From: Serinus canaria
Lineage: Eukaryota; Chordata; Aves; Passeriformes; Fringillidae
Direction of reading: 5' to 3'
NCBI RefSeq assembly: GCF_022539315.1
Contig: NC_066333.1
Coordinates: 5,651,501-5,715,500, forward strand
Length of the DNA: 64,000 nucleotides
The position numbers and the translations under genes were made by a program. Shown piece by piece: positions 1 to 13,090 of this stretch (positions are counted from its first letter, which is position 1; the number at the start of each line of letters is the position of its first letter). The notes beneath the pieces are model-generated. The model was not told the DNA's origin, made no database searches, and saw only the letters and a program-made list of their open reading frames with translations.

Positions 1-1849
1 GGGGATCTGTGAAAAATGGGTGAGAATAAGCCTGACTGACCCACTGGGACCCAGCACTGTGCTGGGGGAGCAGGAGCCAGCCCTTTTAGGGCTGCAGAAA
101 TGCCTGTTCTGAGTTCAGACTGATGTGGCACAGTGATTTTTCTGCCCTACAGGAACAGTCATTTCAGGCAACAGCCCACAAAATGGCTCTTCTCACAGAA
201 GCCCCTCAGGGTATTAGCAGATTTGGATGGGGAAGGGGGTCCTGGAGCTCTTGTTGGGTTTTCATTGTCCTCACAGCTGGAATGACCCTGTTGATTTACA
301 CAAACTTCTCCAGACACATGCTGGGGTTTATGCTCTACTGGCATTTGCATTTCTACAGTCTGGACTCAGGCTGGGAACTTTTATTGAGTGGATTCTAGCA
401 AAACAGAAGGCAAGGAATAAAAATAACTTTTTCTGGGCTGTGTTGATTGCTCTCACACCGGCAGAAATCCAGGTCAGCTCTATTGATTCTTAAGGAGTAA
501 CTGGGTTTATGCTGGTGTAACTTTGTCCCCAGAGCTGCATGAAATGCTCACAGCAAAACCTGAAATTGCATGGAACTAACAGAGCTTCACTATTGGGGTT
601 TCATTACAAATTTGAATCTCAGACCAAGCTTGTCAAAAAATTCCTTAAGGTTCGTGAACCTTTCAGTCAAGCCTTGGCCCAGAGTCAAACCGAGCCCGAG
701 CTGATTTATGGCTTTGCATGGAAATAATGTGAAATCAGTGGGTTTTGTTTGGTCTCTAAGCTGAAGCTCAATGCTTGCAGCTGAGCTTGGCTTTTGAGAG
801 GTCAATTCTCTTTGAAAGATGAACTCAAACCTGAATCTGCAGTGGGAGCTGTAGGAGATGCTGTCAGGATTAAAAACACAGCCTGGATTTGCAAGGGTAA
901 TGAGAGGGGTGATTCCTGCCCAGCCCTTCGAGTCTGAAAGAGCTGTGCTGCTGCTCCATGCTCCGAGCTGGGCAAGGAATCAAATGCAATTCATTAGGAC
1001 ATAAGGGCATGTAAGGATCATTTGATTCAGCTGGCTGCTGAAGTGAGCTAAGTACTATTAGTCCTAATCTCCGACAGTCCCTGCGACAGCCTCTTGGAGA
1101 GGCAGGAGATAGCAGTGCTCCTCTGATACTCCACTTCACACTTCAGGGCTGGTGCAGCTCCTGCTGGTTATATATTGCCTGTGGGATTAGGATCTGCAGG
1201 CAGCAGGGAAGCAGTTGACAGTGTGGTTTGGCAGCACAGGCCTCCTCCCCAGACAGAGCCAAGAGCACAGCGCTCACAGCAGCCCCAGAGAGGGAGAGAA
1301 ACCTCCCTTAGCTGTGTGGGGCCATGCTCAGAGCCCAGGCAGCTCAGCTCGCTTCTCTTTGTGGCCATTTTGGGGTGAAGGAAGCCAGGATTAGACCTTG
1401 TTCCTAGAGCTAATGTGGAAATGGCCATGCCTTGGTGGTACCAGGGCCCAAGAAGGGCAATGTGACCCACATGCATGGGCCAAATCCTGCTGTGGCACAG
1501 CTGGGCTTGTGTTTGACCACCTCATGAGAAGACCTGTGGTCTCTTGGCAGCAAGTGAAGGAGGCTGGTGTGGGTTGGAGGAAGGAAACATTTCTGGCCCA
1601 GAAGGAGGACAACAGCAGCCCTGGAGTCATGGCACCATGAGGCCTCTCCCTGAAGGCTGGTGGGATGAGGAACATCTCCTCTGAGATGTGCCAGCTGGGT
1701 GCCTGGGTATTCCAGAGTGGAGGTGGTGTTTTTAGTGCTCTGGTCATGTCTGGGGCACCCAGATGCAGTGAGAGCCCTGCATGTCCCAGCCCTTGCTGGG
1801 AAGGGCTGTCTTGGCCGTGTCACTGGGCTTGCCACCGCAGAAGCAATTT

Positions 1850-2054
1850 TCAAATTAGAAAATTAGGAAAAAGTCTTCATTGAAAGGGTGGTTAGGGATT
1901 AAAAATTGTGAAATTACTGTCCCTGGAAGTGTTTGGAAAATATCTGGATGTGGAGCTGGGGATGCAGTTCAGTGGTGAACACGGCAGCGCTGGGTTGACA
2001 GTTGGAATTGATGATCTTAGAGATGTTTTCCAAACTAAACAATTCTATGATAAA
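1850..2054 (+). mobile_element. CR1 LINE 3' end
   Basis: The sequence follows the avian CR1 3' region: a 'cttcattgaaagggtggtt' start, 'ctggaagtgtttggaaaatat', a 'ttgatgatcttagagatgtt' block, and an ATTCTATGATA-type tail at 2044-2053. Only the last ~200 bp are present, as expected for 5'-truncated CR1 copies. It is moderately diverged, so not recent. Confidence 0.85.
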
Positions 2055-5000
2055 TCGGGAGCTGAGGTCTGCTGGGAGGTCCTGCAGAAGGCACTGAGAT
2101 ACCCCAGGCAGGGTCTGAGGAGCCCTGAGACAAGGAGCTGTAGTTGAAGGGCTGGGCCATCCTCACCTGTTGCAGGGAGCTGTGGCCTCCGAAGGAAAAG
2201 ATCCCCAGAAATGAGACCCAGCCCTAGGGCACTAAAGCCAAACCCTCCAATTCCCCAGCCCTGTTTGAGCAGCACCATGAGCCTTTCTCCTACCAGGACT
2301 ATTTACTTGGACCTCTTGGATGGCTGGATAAGCTCCCACTTGCATTTGTTGTGGTTTTTCCTTTGAATATATGAGACTGCTGTGTCTGGTGGCTTTAGAG
2401 CAGTCCTGTTGGAGCATTTTAGGGACTGGCAAAACTGTGTTTACCTAATCTGAGACTAGAGAGCAACATGTAATCTTCCTGGGCAATCACAGCTAATGAG
2501 TGGAGTTCACATGTTAACTTTTGGCCAGCCATGCACAGAGCAAACAAGCCAAAATGAGATTAATTGAAAATCAGTTGAAGGGACTTGACATGTGCTCACA
2601 GAGATGGCCCAAGCAAAACTAAAGGCGAAATTCAATGGATAAATAACTCATTGTGAGTTATTTGCTCGGCTCTACTTAAGTGGTTGATTATGTGGGTCTT
2701 TGGTTAATTGACTTATTGAGTGGCTGGCGTGGGTTTTTGGCTGCTCGCTCACTCCCTGCACGTTTTTGCTATTAACTCAGCTGTTTGATGGAACAAGTAG
2801 TCTATTGTCTGTTTTTTGCTGGCTAGGTTGGTGTTTGGTTGGATGTTGGCTCTTGGGCTAATTGAACACATCTGCTGCTGGCTGTATGGTGGCTTGCTGG
2901 GTTCATCACTGGCTCTTTGTTTTGTTGCCTGTCTGATGTGTTGGTGGCCCAGTTTGTCACGGCTCGGATGCGTGCCTACCTAATTGCCCTCCTAATTTCC
3001 TGCTCCTTTGAGCTTGCAAACCAGGTTCTTGCTTTTCCCCATTGCCATTTGGGGTTTCCATTGCCTCTTCCATCATCCTTGGGCTCCCAAGGGAGGACTC
3101 CTCCTCCCTGCCCAGCTGCACTCAGTGATGATCTCTAGGACATCTGAGGATTGTCGCTGGGAAGGATGGACATTTTCTGGAAGTCCATTCCCAGCTGTAG
3201 CTGTGTTCTGCAGGCCTGGCACTGCTCCCACCTGACCTTTTACCTTTTCCTCATCATGTCTGCAGGGAAATGTGGCACAGGAGTGTTTGGGTTGGAAACA
3301 GGTGGGATGTTGGATTGTAGGGAAGTTTCAGCTAGAGCAGAGAAAGGGGAGGGAAAGAAGGGGAGTAGAGAAGAGATGAGACCTGGGCAGGAAATTATCT
3401 CTGGAAGTCCACTAAAAAGCTCACTTGATTTTGACAAGCGCTACTCATGCTCTTCTATTTGTCTTTGGTCCTGGATCTAACTTTAATTTTGGGGTGAAAG
3501 AATATTTTTCCACTGTGCTGAGAGCAGAGTTTCATGCTGGGTAGGGTAGAAATTGGCATCATGCAGTGAAATGTATGTCTGAGAGCCAGGAGCCAGCTGA
3601 GGGGACGTCATGAGGGACAAGGATGGGAAGGAGGGGGAGCATTCCCTGTGCTCTTCCTCCATGCCTTGCTGGAGCACCTGAAGTCCATTAGCAGACAGGT
3701 CCCTGCAGGCAGCCTGTCTGGGCTGGGCTCTGGCTGATGTGGGAGGTGGTGACTGGAGCTGAAGCTGCCTTGACAAGGCACCAGGGAGACATTCAAATGA
3801 GCTTCTTTACAGCTCTCCTGCTCTTTTATTTCATCTGCCATGCTTGTAAAACACTCTCATGGAGGAGATGGCAGCGTGTGTGTCCTGCTGTGCTTCCTGC
3901 TCCTCTGGGGAGCCTGGCAGGATGCTTGGCAGTGTGAGCAGCTGTGACATGTGATGCAGGTGTCCCCTACAAGTCCCAGGGTGGCCCTTTTGTAAATACC
4001 CTGTTCCTCAGGCACAGGGAATGAATTGGCTCTCTGGGTCAAGGGTAAATTCATGGCCAGGGTGGGAATGCAATGAAACTTGCTCTGGAAGAATTCATGG
4101 CTCAGATGAATTCACCCCTGGGCTTTGCAGCCCTCAGAGATCTCATCTCCAGCATGGCTCAGTGGCCCATCCTGAGGGATGCTTGTTGTTCCTCTTGGAC
4201 ACTCAATGACTCCCCTGGAGTACATGCAGAACCGGCTGCTTCCCTGGCCAGGGACACAGAGGAAGATCATCCTGCATGTCTGGGCAGTTTCTGCTGCCCC
4301 AGCCTCCCTCTGCAATGCCACACACGAGATATCCTTGGACCTTTTCTATCCTCTGCTCCAAGCCTGGGGTTCTCCTGGTGAGCTGCAGCACTGGCTTTGT
4401 CTATCAGCCCTGGTGCTGCAGAAGGAGCAGTCCCTCTGCAGCACTGATCTCCAGCTCGGGGACAGGAGACATTTTTGTCCTGTGACATCCAGGCCTGGCT
4501 CCCAGCAGGGGAGAAGGATGTCTGTGCCTTTGGGCAATACCTTGGAGGAAAGGAGTGGGATAAAGAGATACCACTGAGGTCAAGATTTCTGTTTCTGACC
4601 TTACCTTGGATTTCTCCAGCTGTACAGTGGCCAAAACCATCTAGGAGAATGTGATGAATGGAAATCTAAAACTTAGGAGTCCCCCTGAGCAGCCAGACTC
4701 GCTCAGTGGGGATAAGGAGCAGATCTGGTACTGAAAGATCTTCCTCCAGCCATTTGGTTGCACGAGGAATGTGCATGGAAATAATTCCTACATTAGCAGT
4801 CAGGTCATCTTCTCCCCAGCTGCCTCATTCTTTCTCTTTTTCCATTTCTGTGGCTCATTCCCCAGCAGGCAGCCTGGGCTGGACTGGCAGGAGCTGTCCT
4901 GGGGCATGACAGGGAGCAAGGAACTCGCTGCCTAAAGCTCCCTGAAGGTCACCAAAAGGTAAGGGAAGAGAAATAGGCCAAATTCTACACATTTTTGTTG

Positions 5001-7189
5001 CTGTCTGAAGTTTCTCCTGTCTTGGAAAATGCCTGCAGGGCTGTCTTGCTGGAAGCCTTCAGAAAAACACAGGGCTTTGGGAGGGCAGATGAAATGAAGG
5101 TGATCCAGGGGGGTAGATTTGTTTGTTTAGCTTCTTGGAGAGGCTGTGAGGAAGAAAAAGGTGAGTGATGGGGTGATTTCCACTTAATGTCAGTTGAAAC
5201 AAGGGGGAGAGAGGCAGGAGAAGAGAAAATAAGGAGAGACTAGACCAGCAATGGATTATGTGTCTGAGTCTTTGAACTTCAGAGGGTCAGATAGGTGTCC
5301 TGCAGAGCTGGTCCTTGGCTCCCACTTGGAGCCATCAGAGGCACCAGAACAGTGTTCCCATAATTCCTGGGAGGGATGCCCTTGGAAAAGAGCCCTGCCT
5401 GCATCCCATGGGATAATCAGTTTACTGGATAGCATGGAGCCCTCCAAAACACTGCTGCAAGGGCTGGATCAGCTGCTGCTCCTGGGTGGCTTTACTGGCA
5501 TCCTTTGTGCAGATTAAAATAAGACATGCCCTTCCCAAAGCCAGCACCCAACCACTGGAACAACCAGGATGCAACATCTGGATCAGCTCAACAATGTTTC
5601 TGGTGGTTCCTCTGGTGCTGGTTCCTCTGTCCTCCCTGGCTTCCATCAGCCCCTGGCAGGATGTTTCCTTAGCTGCTTCCTCAGCACATGCAGCAGAATG
5701 TGGCTGCTCCAGTGCAGCCCAGCTGGACTGTCTGAATTAAGCAACGAGCTTCTCCACAAAGCTAAGAGCCATCCAGAAATTTCTGTAAGAATGGGGATGA
5801 GGAGAGCAAAGGGGAGCTCTGAGGTGTCCTGGAGCCAGCAGGGTTTGTGAGTGCTCAGCCCAGCAGAAATTTCATTTATCCAAGGCTTCCAAACTGAGTT
5901 TTTTAGCCCCAGTGAAGTGAGGACAAGTATTAATATGTGGATTTTTGTTCTATAGTAAGGAAGAATTTTCTGGATGAAAGCTTTAATTAGATTTATTTGG
6001 ACCATGTTCACATGCCTCCTGGGTTCACTTTCTCTGAATACTTTAAATAACAGTTTTATTGGCAGGAACATTTGTGCAAACTGCAAATTTGGGGTCAGCA
6101 TCTCAGCTGATATCAATCAGCATGGGCCTCTCTGAGGTGGTGGAGGTACACAGATTTACACCCACAGAAAGGCAGACTCCCTAAACGAATATTGAGAAAT
6201 TAGTCTTGGAACCCAAACTTGGAGAGAAAACCTCCAAGTGTTTGTACTGGAAACCCTATCCTGAGGCTGCAGCAGCTTTGGAATTGCAGCAGGGAGCATC
6301 AACCACGGGGCAGGGGGGATCCTGGCATTCTCCTGCACCTCCTCTGTCTCCCACACTGCAATGCTCTGCTCCCAGCCAGCCCTTCCATGCTGCTCACCCT
6401 CCTGTTGCCACCAGCCAGGCTGAGCTCCACAGTCTGGACTGGTTGCTCCAGCTGCATGGAGAGCCCTCACCCTTCAGGGACATGATCCAGCTCCTCACTG
6501 GGGGCTTTGGGGGTGTTGAGTTTGGAGGCTTTTGAGGGATGGAAAATTAGGGGGACTGGGACTGAGCCAGGGGATGGCAGGAGAAAAAGGAGGTGAGGGG
6601 CCCTCTTATTGCTGCCTCCTGGAGGAACTGGAGCATGCCCAGAAACAATAAATGTCCAGCGATGATTTGATGTGAGTTAGGATGGAAAAGCATCACAGAG
6701 GGTGCGTCTGAGACAAACTCATTTTAAACTGCAGTGAACTCTTGGACAAATTATTGTGCCTTTGCAAAGCTGTGTTCCATATGGGCCAGGAATCCTTGGA
6801 AAGGGGGCTGTTCTCTCCCTGGGATGCAGAACCTGCTCAGGACACCTTTGGCTAGTGCTGCAGATGGGGAAAGGTGAGGTCATGGGTGGCTGGGCTGATG
6901 CAGGAGGAAAGGAGGGAGCAGAGGTGCTGGATGGTGTGCTGAGAGGATAGGCTGCCTCAGCTCCCTGTTAGTCCAGGGGGCATTCAGGACCAGACCCAGC
7001 AGGGATCAGGTCTAAATATGGCATTGCTGGCAGGATACTTCACTGGGTGCAACAATCTTTGCACCCAAAGTGCTCTCCAACACATCTGTCTTGCATGATG
7101 CAGACTGCAATATATTGTAAAAATTATCTGTAAACCTAGAAGAGGCAAAAGCTATTCCCAGGTTACTGCAGGTAAAATTGGAGACCACC

Positions 7190-7325
7190 ATCATGGAATC
7201 TGGTATATCCTGAGCTGGAACAGACCACAAGGATGGTAGAGCCCAGCTCCTGGCCCTGCACAGGACAACCCCAAAAATCACAGCACATACCTCAGAGCAT
7301 TGTCCAAGAACTTCTTGAACCATGC
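7190..7325 (-). mobile_element. CR1 LINE 3' fragment, reverse orientation
   Basis: Read on the + strand it shows the reverse-complement CR1 signature: 'catcatggaat', 'tatcctgagctggaac', 'ctcctggccctgcacagga', then 'agcattgtccaagaacttct'. This order matches the CR1 3' end on the minus strand. It explains most of the long minus-strand open frame across 7012-7518, which is therefore not a gene. Confidence 0.8.
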
Positions 7326-7362
7326 TTGAGGTCATTGTGGACTTGTCATACACAAGTGGCAA

Positions 7363-7420
7363 GTCCCACACAGTGATGGGGACAGAACCTCTCTGGTCCC
7401 ACACAGTGATGGGGACAGAA
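7363..7420. repeat. Two-copy perfect tandem duplication, 33-bp period
   Basis: A 25-bp sequence at 7363-7387 is repeated exactly at 7396-7420, with an 8-bp spacer after the first copy. Perfect identity suggests a recent local duplication just beyond the CR1 fragment. Confidence 0.85.
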
Positions 7421-9339
7421 GTCCCAGTCCCAGCTGGTACTGGCCACTGAAGCAGGACTGGAAGAGGACTCAGGTGGGATTCAGGCACCTTCTGGGAGCA
7501 GCCTTGTAAAGCCTCCATTAGATTTCAGCATCCTTGGCTCAGCCATGGGGCTGAGCTCTCTTGGGAAGCCCCAGCCTCCTCATGGCAGCAGGGCAGCTTT
7601 CCCTGGGTGAAACAGACAGCTGGAACTGCTGCCCCTCAGCACTGTGCCAGTGTTGCAGGGGCATTACAGTTGGCTGGCTCTCATGGCCCTTTTTAGGCAA
7701 ATTCTGCACATCTGGCTGGAGCCCCCAGCTCCAAACCCCCTGTGTAGGGCTGCAGGTGGACAGAAGGTTTTCATCCTTCACTGACCTAAGCAGATTATTC
7801 TTCCTTCCCAGGCCAAACCTCTTGGAAAGGAAGGATGACATCAGGTGTGCAAAGCAGGCATAAATGCCATCCAAACCAATTAATTACCTCACTGATCACC
7901 ACTGCTCTGCATGCAGGGCCGAGGGGAGCTGCTCTGCCTCCCCAGGCAGCCAGAGTCACAGGGAGTTATTCAGAGAAAGGAAAGTCCTATTTTGATGAGG
8001 GGGGCTGAAAGGGGCATGGGGGATCAAGCCCAGGACTTGTCCATCACTATCCATTTGTCCATCACTATCCACCCCAGAGCACTGGGGCTGAGCCCTGGGT
8101 CAGGCAGGTAAGGGGCTCTGGGGTCTGTGCAGTCACCTGGAATAAGAGGGGAAGGAATGTGCAGAGAGTGTGGCCTTGCTGAGGGGCTTTGGGGTGATGG
8201 GAGTTAGAAGAGAAGGGAACAAGTATCTCCTGGGGCTTTGCAGGGGGCACTGCTCTTCTGGGAATTGGCTGTCAGTCCTCAAAATAACAATGCTGCAGAG
8301 GGAAATGCTGCATCCCACACATCCAAGGTTTGCCTGACGCCAGGGCTCAGCAGGCAGCACCTGAGCAGCCCCAAAGCCACCTCAAGGAGCATTTGGCTCC
8401 TTCCCCCATGGATTCCATGCAGGGCTTCCACAGCCCAGCAAGGAGGTCCTGCACACAAGCACATCTGTGCAGAAGGTCCCAGCACACACAGCAAAAAGGA
8501 TCCCAGACAAACAGTGTGAGTCCTCCAGCCCCACTCCAGCAGGGGTCTGGGGAGGGAGTGGAGGAAGGCCGGATGTGGGCAGCCCTGCCCTCACACCCAA
8601 TAAAGTGAGCCTGTGTCTGGTTTGTATCGAAGGCAAAATGAGAGAGAAAAAGCCTCTCCAAAATGAGATTCCTTTCATGACAGCATGCTGACATGCTCCG
8701 GAGTGATTTTGGCAAGAAAAGGGAATACTAAGCAGGAGCTGGGGTTTGTAGGATTGCCCAGGCTCTGGGGGAGCTTGGAGAGGGCTGCTGTGCTCCCCCT
8801 CCCCAGCCCTGCACCCTCCTGACACCTCTTGCTCTCAAGCTGCCCCCCACCCTTGGTGCTGATGTCCCCAGGGCACTGCCCTGCTGAACAGGGAACTCTT
8901 TGTAATGCAGGGGGTTAGGGTTTTATTTTTTGCCCTGTTTTTCTCTCCCTCTGGTCCCTTCAACTCTGGCTGAGCCATCCGTCCCAGCCCCCCTGAGCTT
9001 TGCAGGCTCAGTGCTGGTGGTGCAGGTGTGTCCCCAGTTGGGGACAAGTCGAGTGGGCACATGAGGTGGGTGATGCTGCCCCTATCCATGGGGGAAAGGG
9101 AGCAGGAAAACATCAGTCTCCCGTGCAAAATATCTCCCTCCAACTCCATCCCCCCCGGACTCTGAGGAGCCCTTTGCACTCCACCCTTGGACAGCAGACT
9201 GAGGGAGCAGGCAGTGCACTCGGGGGAGCACGCATCCACAAAACCTGGATGTCCAGGGAGCAGCTACATCCCCCTGCTCTCTGGGAACGTCCCTCCAGAG
9301 CCATCCCTGCGCTTCAGGACATCGAGTTCCCAGCCCCTC

Positions 9340-9545
9340 GAGCTGTTTCTCATCCCCGTCGGGTACCTGCAGCCTGGGGAGCGTTTCGGCACCGCGTTTT
9401 TTACGAGCTGCCGGCTTTGGCCCTGGCTGTGTCCTGTGCCTGATCCACCGGCACAGGATGGGCTGGAGCCCGGCAGGATGCGGCCAGGGACCGCGGGCGC
9501 CGCTCCCACCGACGCGCGGCGGAATTCGCCGGCGCTTTTTCAAGC
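9340..9545. other. Isolated CpG-rich patch
   Basis: CpG dinucleotides are dense here (for example around 9384-9415 and 9490-9535, with 'gaccgcgggcgcc' and 'gacgcgcggcgg') while flanking kilobases are CpG-poor. No recognised coding exon or splice-site set goes with it. It could be the promoter of an unannotated transcript, a remnant promoter of a lost gene, or simply GC-rich sequence. Confidence 0.5.
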
Positions 9546-12404
9546 ATCTGGTGGTTGAATATTTATGAAGTAGGAGAGCAAACCAAACACGGGGAATCAA
9601 AGGAAACTGAACCTAATACTTGCAGTTGCTAAAACAGTCAGGAATCGGATTTTTCCTGCCGGCTGGAGGGCAGGAGCAGCGGGTCCCTGAGGACAGTGGG
9701 GTGGGAGGGAGCAGAAGAACCCATCAGCCTGCTCCATTCCTGCAGGGCCAAGTCGGGCTGGTGAAACCAGCTCATGATAGCCACGCTGACTTACACCCCT
9801 GCTGCTGCTCCAGCCCCAAACTATCCATCTCCTTCAGTAGGATCCCGGTCCTAAGGTCTTTTTGAGAAATTCAGTGCTGTCTCTGCATGGGTCTGGTGCA
9901 AAGAAATGCCTGTTGCTTCCCTACCTGCAGGCAGCTGGAGGGCAGGGACAGCCTCATCCAGCCAGAAGAAGAAGGAACCTCTGGGTGACTGTTCCTACCT
10001 GGGCTCAGAAATTTTGGGATCTCTGTGCCACAGCCTTGGCTGCCATGCCAGCAGCATCAGCACAGGCAGGGACTTGGACTGGACTCAGGTGTCAGCAGCA
10101 CTGGAGGCTGGGACTTGTGCTGACAAGATGTATTTCTTCAATCTCTCTGCATTTATTTGGTTTTATTCATTTAAAATTACTTTTAGCAGTTTTTCTGATT
10201 GCTCCCTGGGGCCTTTTTTCTTTGTTAGGGACTTGAGCAAAGCTGGAGCAGAAGGGAAATATCATCAGCCAAGCTGGGATTTCTACCACATGGAGGGGTT
10301 TTGTGGCCATCAGGGCATCCACTCACTCACACACTGACAAAGCCAAGGAAAGGGTCTTCTCCAGTCACTCAGCCCTGGGAGCAATCCTATCCTTTCCCTA
10401 GCTGGCTGCTACCTTTGTGTCACTACCGGAGCTCTGCTGGTGACTTGCCAGTGTCCCTGCTCTGAGGCCATCAGGAGGACACTGGGGAGAACCTGCCCAC
10501 CCATTGCAGGAGGCAGTGCAAGGGATGGGGATAACTTTATTCTCCTCCGCAACAGAGAGAGGATCTCAAGCTCAAATATCCCACATTTCCAGGCTTCTCC
10601 ATGCTGATGGTTCCACCTCACCCTGCTATTCCCCAGGCTGACAAGCCTCACCCCCAGTGATACAGCAGTACCTTGGACAGAGAGTCCATGCTGAACCATC
10701 ACTGTTCACCTTCCTTGCTTGCCAAGCAGAGCTTTCTAAAAGGCTTTTGAAGACAGATGTGCCAGAGGATACTACCCTTGGAGATTTCATCACTTAGAAG
10801 TGCTCTGGGAGCAGAGGATATCTCTTACCACTCCTTGTCTCCAGCAGTGTGGAGGATGGAGGGAATCCTGGAGCTGCTCAGCAGTGGTACCCATGGCCCT
10901 GGCAGGAACTCAGTGCTCTGCTGTATCTTGGCAGCTGCTGCTCCCAGAGTTTCAGTGGATCCAGCACAAACCCCAGCCCCTCTTAGAGGGTTTCCAGCTC
11001 CAAAACCTCTGGATTTCCAGCACATCTAGGGAGGGGTTTGCTGGGATGGGTTTCCAACAGTGCCCATAAGCCTGCCCTGCCACTGCTCCCATGGGATGTG
11101 GAGAGAAGGCAGGAAAATGTCCCCCACATCAGAGGCACTACTTTGGGCTACTTGCACATCCCCAGAGGAGGCAACACCAGGAGTTGTGGGTGTTCCCTCC
11201 TGCAGGAGGAATCCAGCCAAGGAGTCCAGATCTGATATCCCAGGAAAACAGGAGAGTTTTAACATGTTCAGTGGGAATGATGCAAACAAGCCCATGTGTA
11301 GGAGCCTCTCATGAATTCCTATCCCACTCCCAGCTCCCATGTATCCTCCTGCCCAGGCCTGGGCAGTGCTGGGATACAGGCCTCATCACTGGGGTGGCAC
11401 AGAGCAGAGGAGATCAATAAATTCCTTTGCCAACAGGAGATGATGCTGGAGGGGCTCACACAGAGGCTGTTTCCTGGGAATGCTGTCAGCATGGCATGGA
11501 ATGCTGTAGGCACTGCCAGCCCCAGCCCTGCCAGCTGCCTGCCCCTGGAGGGACTGGGCTAACTGGGAGAGCTCTGCAGCAGCCACTGCTCCCAGGGGAT
11601 GGGATGGGTTTGGGTCCAGGCAGCCTGGCAGGGGGATGTTGGTGGGGCACAGAGTGGGATGGGAAGGGGAGGATGAATGGTGCTGCAGAGAAATCCATAT
11701 CAACAGTTTAATAAGACCTAGGAAAAAAAAAGTCTCCCAGCTGGGATTCATCAGTGAGAGCTTTCCAGGAGTAATAATAAGGAAAGCAGACTGCTGCCAG
11801 CACAACAATTCCTTAGTGCTGGCTGGGTGAGGTGTGGTCCTGGGAAGGCAGGTTGGGCAGCTGATCAGCTGAGTAGGGACCAGGGGTGCCTCTGCAGAGG
11901 GTCCCGAGGTGCCAGGCACAGAAGGGCTGTCTTGGAAAGCCATTTGCAGGCATTTAGAGCCGGGACTGCTTCCCTGCAGACACCCCTCAGCCCAAAGCTG
12001 GGCTGGGGAACAGGCTCCTGCTCCTTCCCAGCGCTGGTGGTATTAAGCCTAAAAAGGGAATTGTTGGAATCTTTACCAAAGAAGGAAGGCCGGCTGCGCT
12101 GCTGGCAGGCAGAGCTGGGGGGAGGGATGCCACAGCCCAGCCCACAGGTCTGGGGGCTCACTCCCCTGCTTGTCCTGGGCTCCTCTTGAATGCACAGGGG
12201 CCAGATGCAGCCCAGAGGTGCTGCAGAAGCTGGTGCTATGCAAGGCCTGCTGCAGGGAAGGAGCTGCCTGGACCCTGTGCCTTGTGTGCAGCAGGTGTTG
12301 GGGGATGAGAACTGCACTTCCCTCCATAGATTCACCCCGTTCCTTCCCTGCCTGCAGAAGTTTAAACAAGGTTCCCACAGGGGGAGAAGGAGTCATACCC
12401 CAAC

Positions 12405-12560
12405 TTCTTCCCAGTCCTCCTCCTCTATGCTCCACCTTCCACCTATTCTACACACTCCATCCTCAACTTTGCATCCTCCACCTTCCATCCTCCATCTTCT
12501 ACCCTCCACATTCCACCCACCATTCTCCACTCTCCATCCTTCACCCTCACTTCTCCCTCC
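12405..12560. repeat. Degenerate pyrimidine-rich tandem repeat (TCCAYCCTCCA-like)
   Basis: About 150 bp of the + strand is nearly all C and T with regular CCA/CCAT units ('cctccaccttccatcctcca' and variants). The minus strand is correspondingly purine-rich. The overlapping 'proteins' (Leu/His/Pro/Ser-rich on +, Glu/Gly/Trp-rich on -) are translations of this repeat. Confidence 0.7.
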
Positions 12561-13057
12561 CCCAAGCCCCCAGCACCAGGTGGAGCAGCAGAGGAGAGCT
12601 CTGCCCTGGGTGTGCAGACTTTGCACTGCTCTGCACCCCTCAGAGGGGCCCTGGCCCTCCTCCCCAAGCTGGCAGATGTATTCCACCTCCTCATCCCTCT
12701 GTCCTTGTCACCACCAACAATCAACTGAAGCTCAGGCAGAGACAGGCAAGACACCCTGAGGCTGCAGGGCTGTGCCATGAGGGCAAATCCTGCCCTGATC
12801 AGTGAGTGCTGCTGTCCAAAGTCCCAGCAAGGACCAGCCAGAGGATCTGGGGGTGACACTCCCAAGCTATTTTACAATGAGGGATTGCAGCTCTTGATGG
12901 GCTGCAGGTCAAATTCACAGTTATTAGAACTTGGTAAATGTGGTTTTAACAACCATCTGGCTCTCCTTTTATATGCAATAACCATCCCATTACATCGAAA
13001 TAAAATCCACATTTAAAGCTCTTAATTGCACAAATGGCCTTTAACTTTTTTTCCTCT

Positions 13058-13058
<1 letters not shown>

Positions 13059-13088
<30 letters not shown>
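13059..13088 (+). repeat. A30 tract
   Basis: Thirty uninterrupted A residues preceded by 'ttcctctc' and followed by 'ggaaagg'. An AATAAA lies at 12,999-13,004, about 55 bp upstream, so a retroposed 3' end is possible, but no source gene or target-site duplication could be identified. Confidence 0.9.

Positions 13089-13090
<2 letters not shown>

Noticed and set aside
7012..7518. 168-aa minus-strand frame
   Set aside because: It spans a CR1 fragment and a tandem duplication; the internal repeat in the translation reflects the DNA duplication.
12170..12805. 211-aa and 189-aa frames around 12.2-12.8 kb
   Set aside because: The Leu/His/Pro/Ser-rich core comes from the pyrimidine tandem repeat, which has no stops in several frames.
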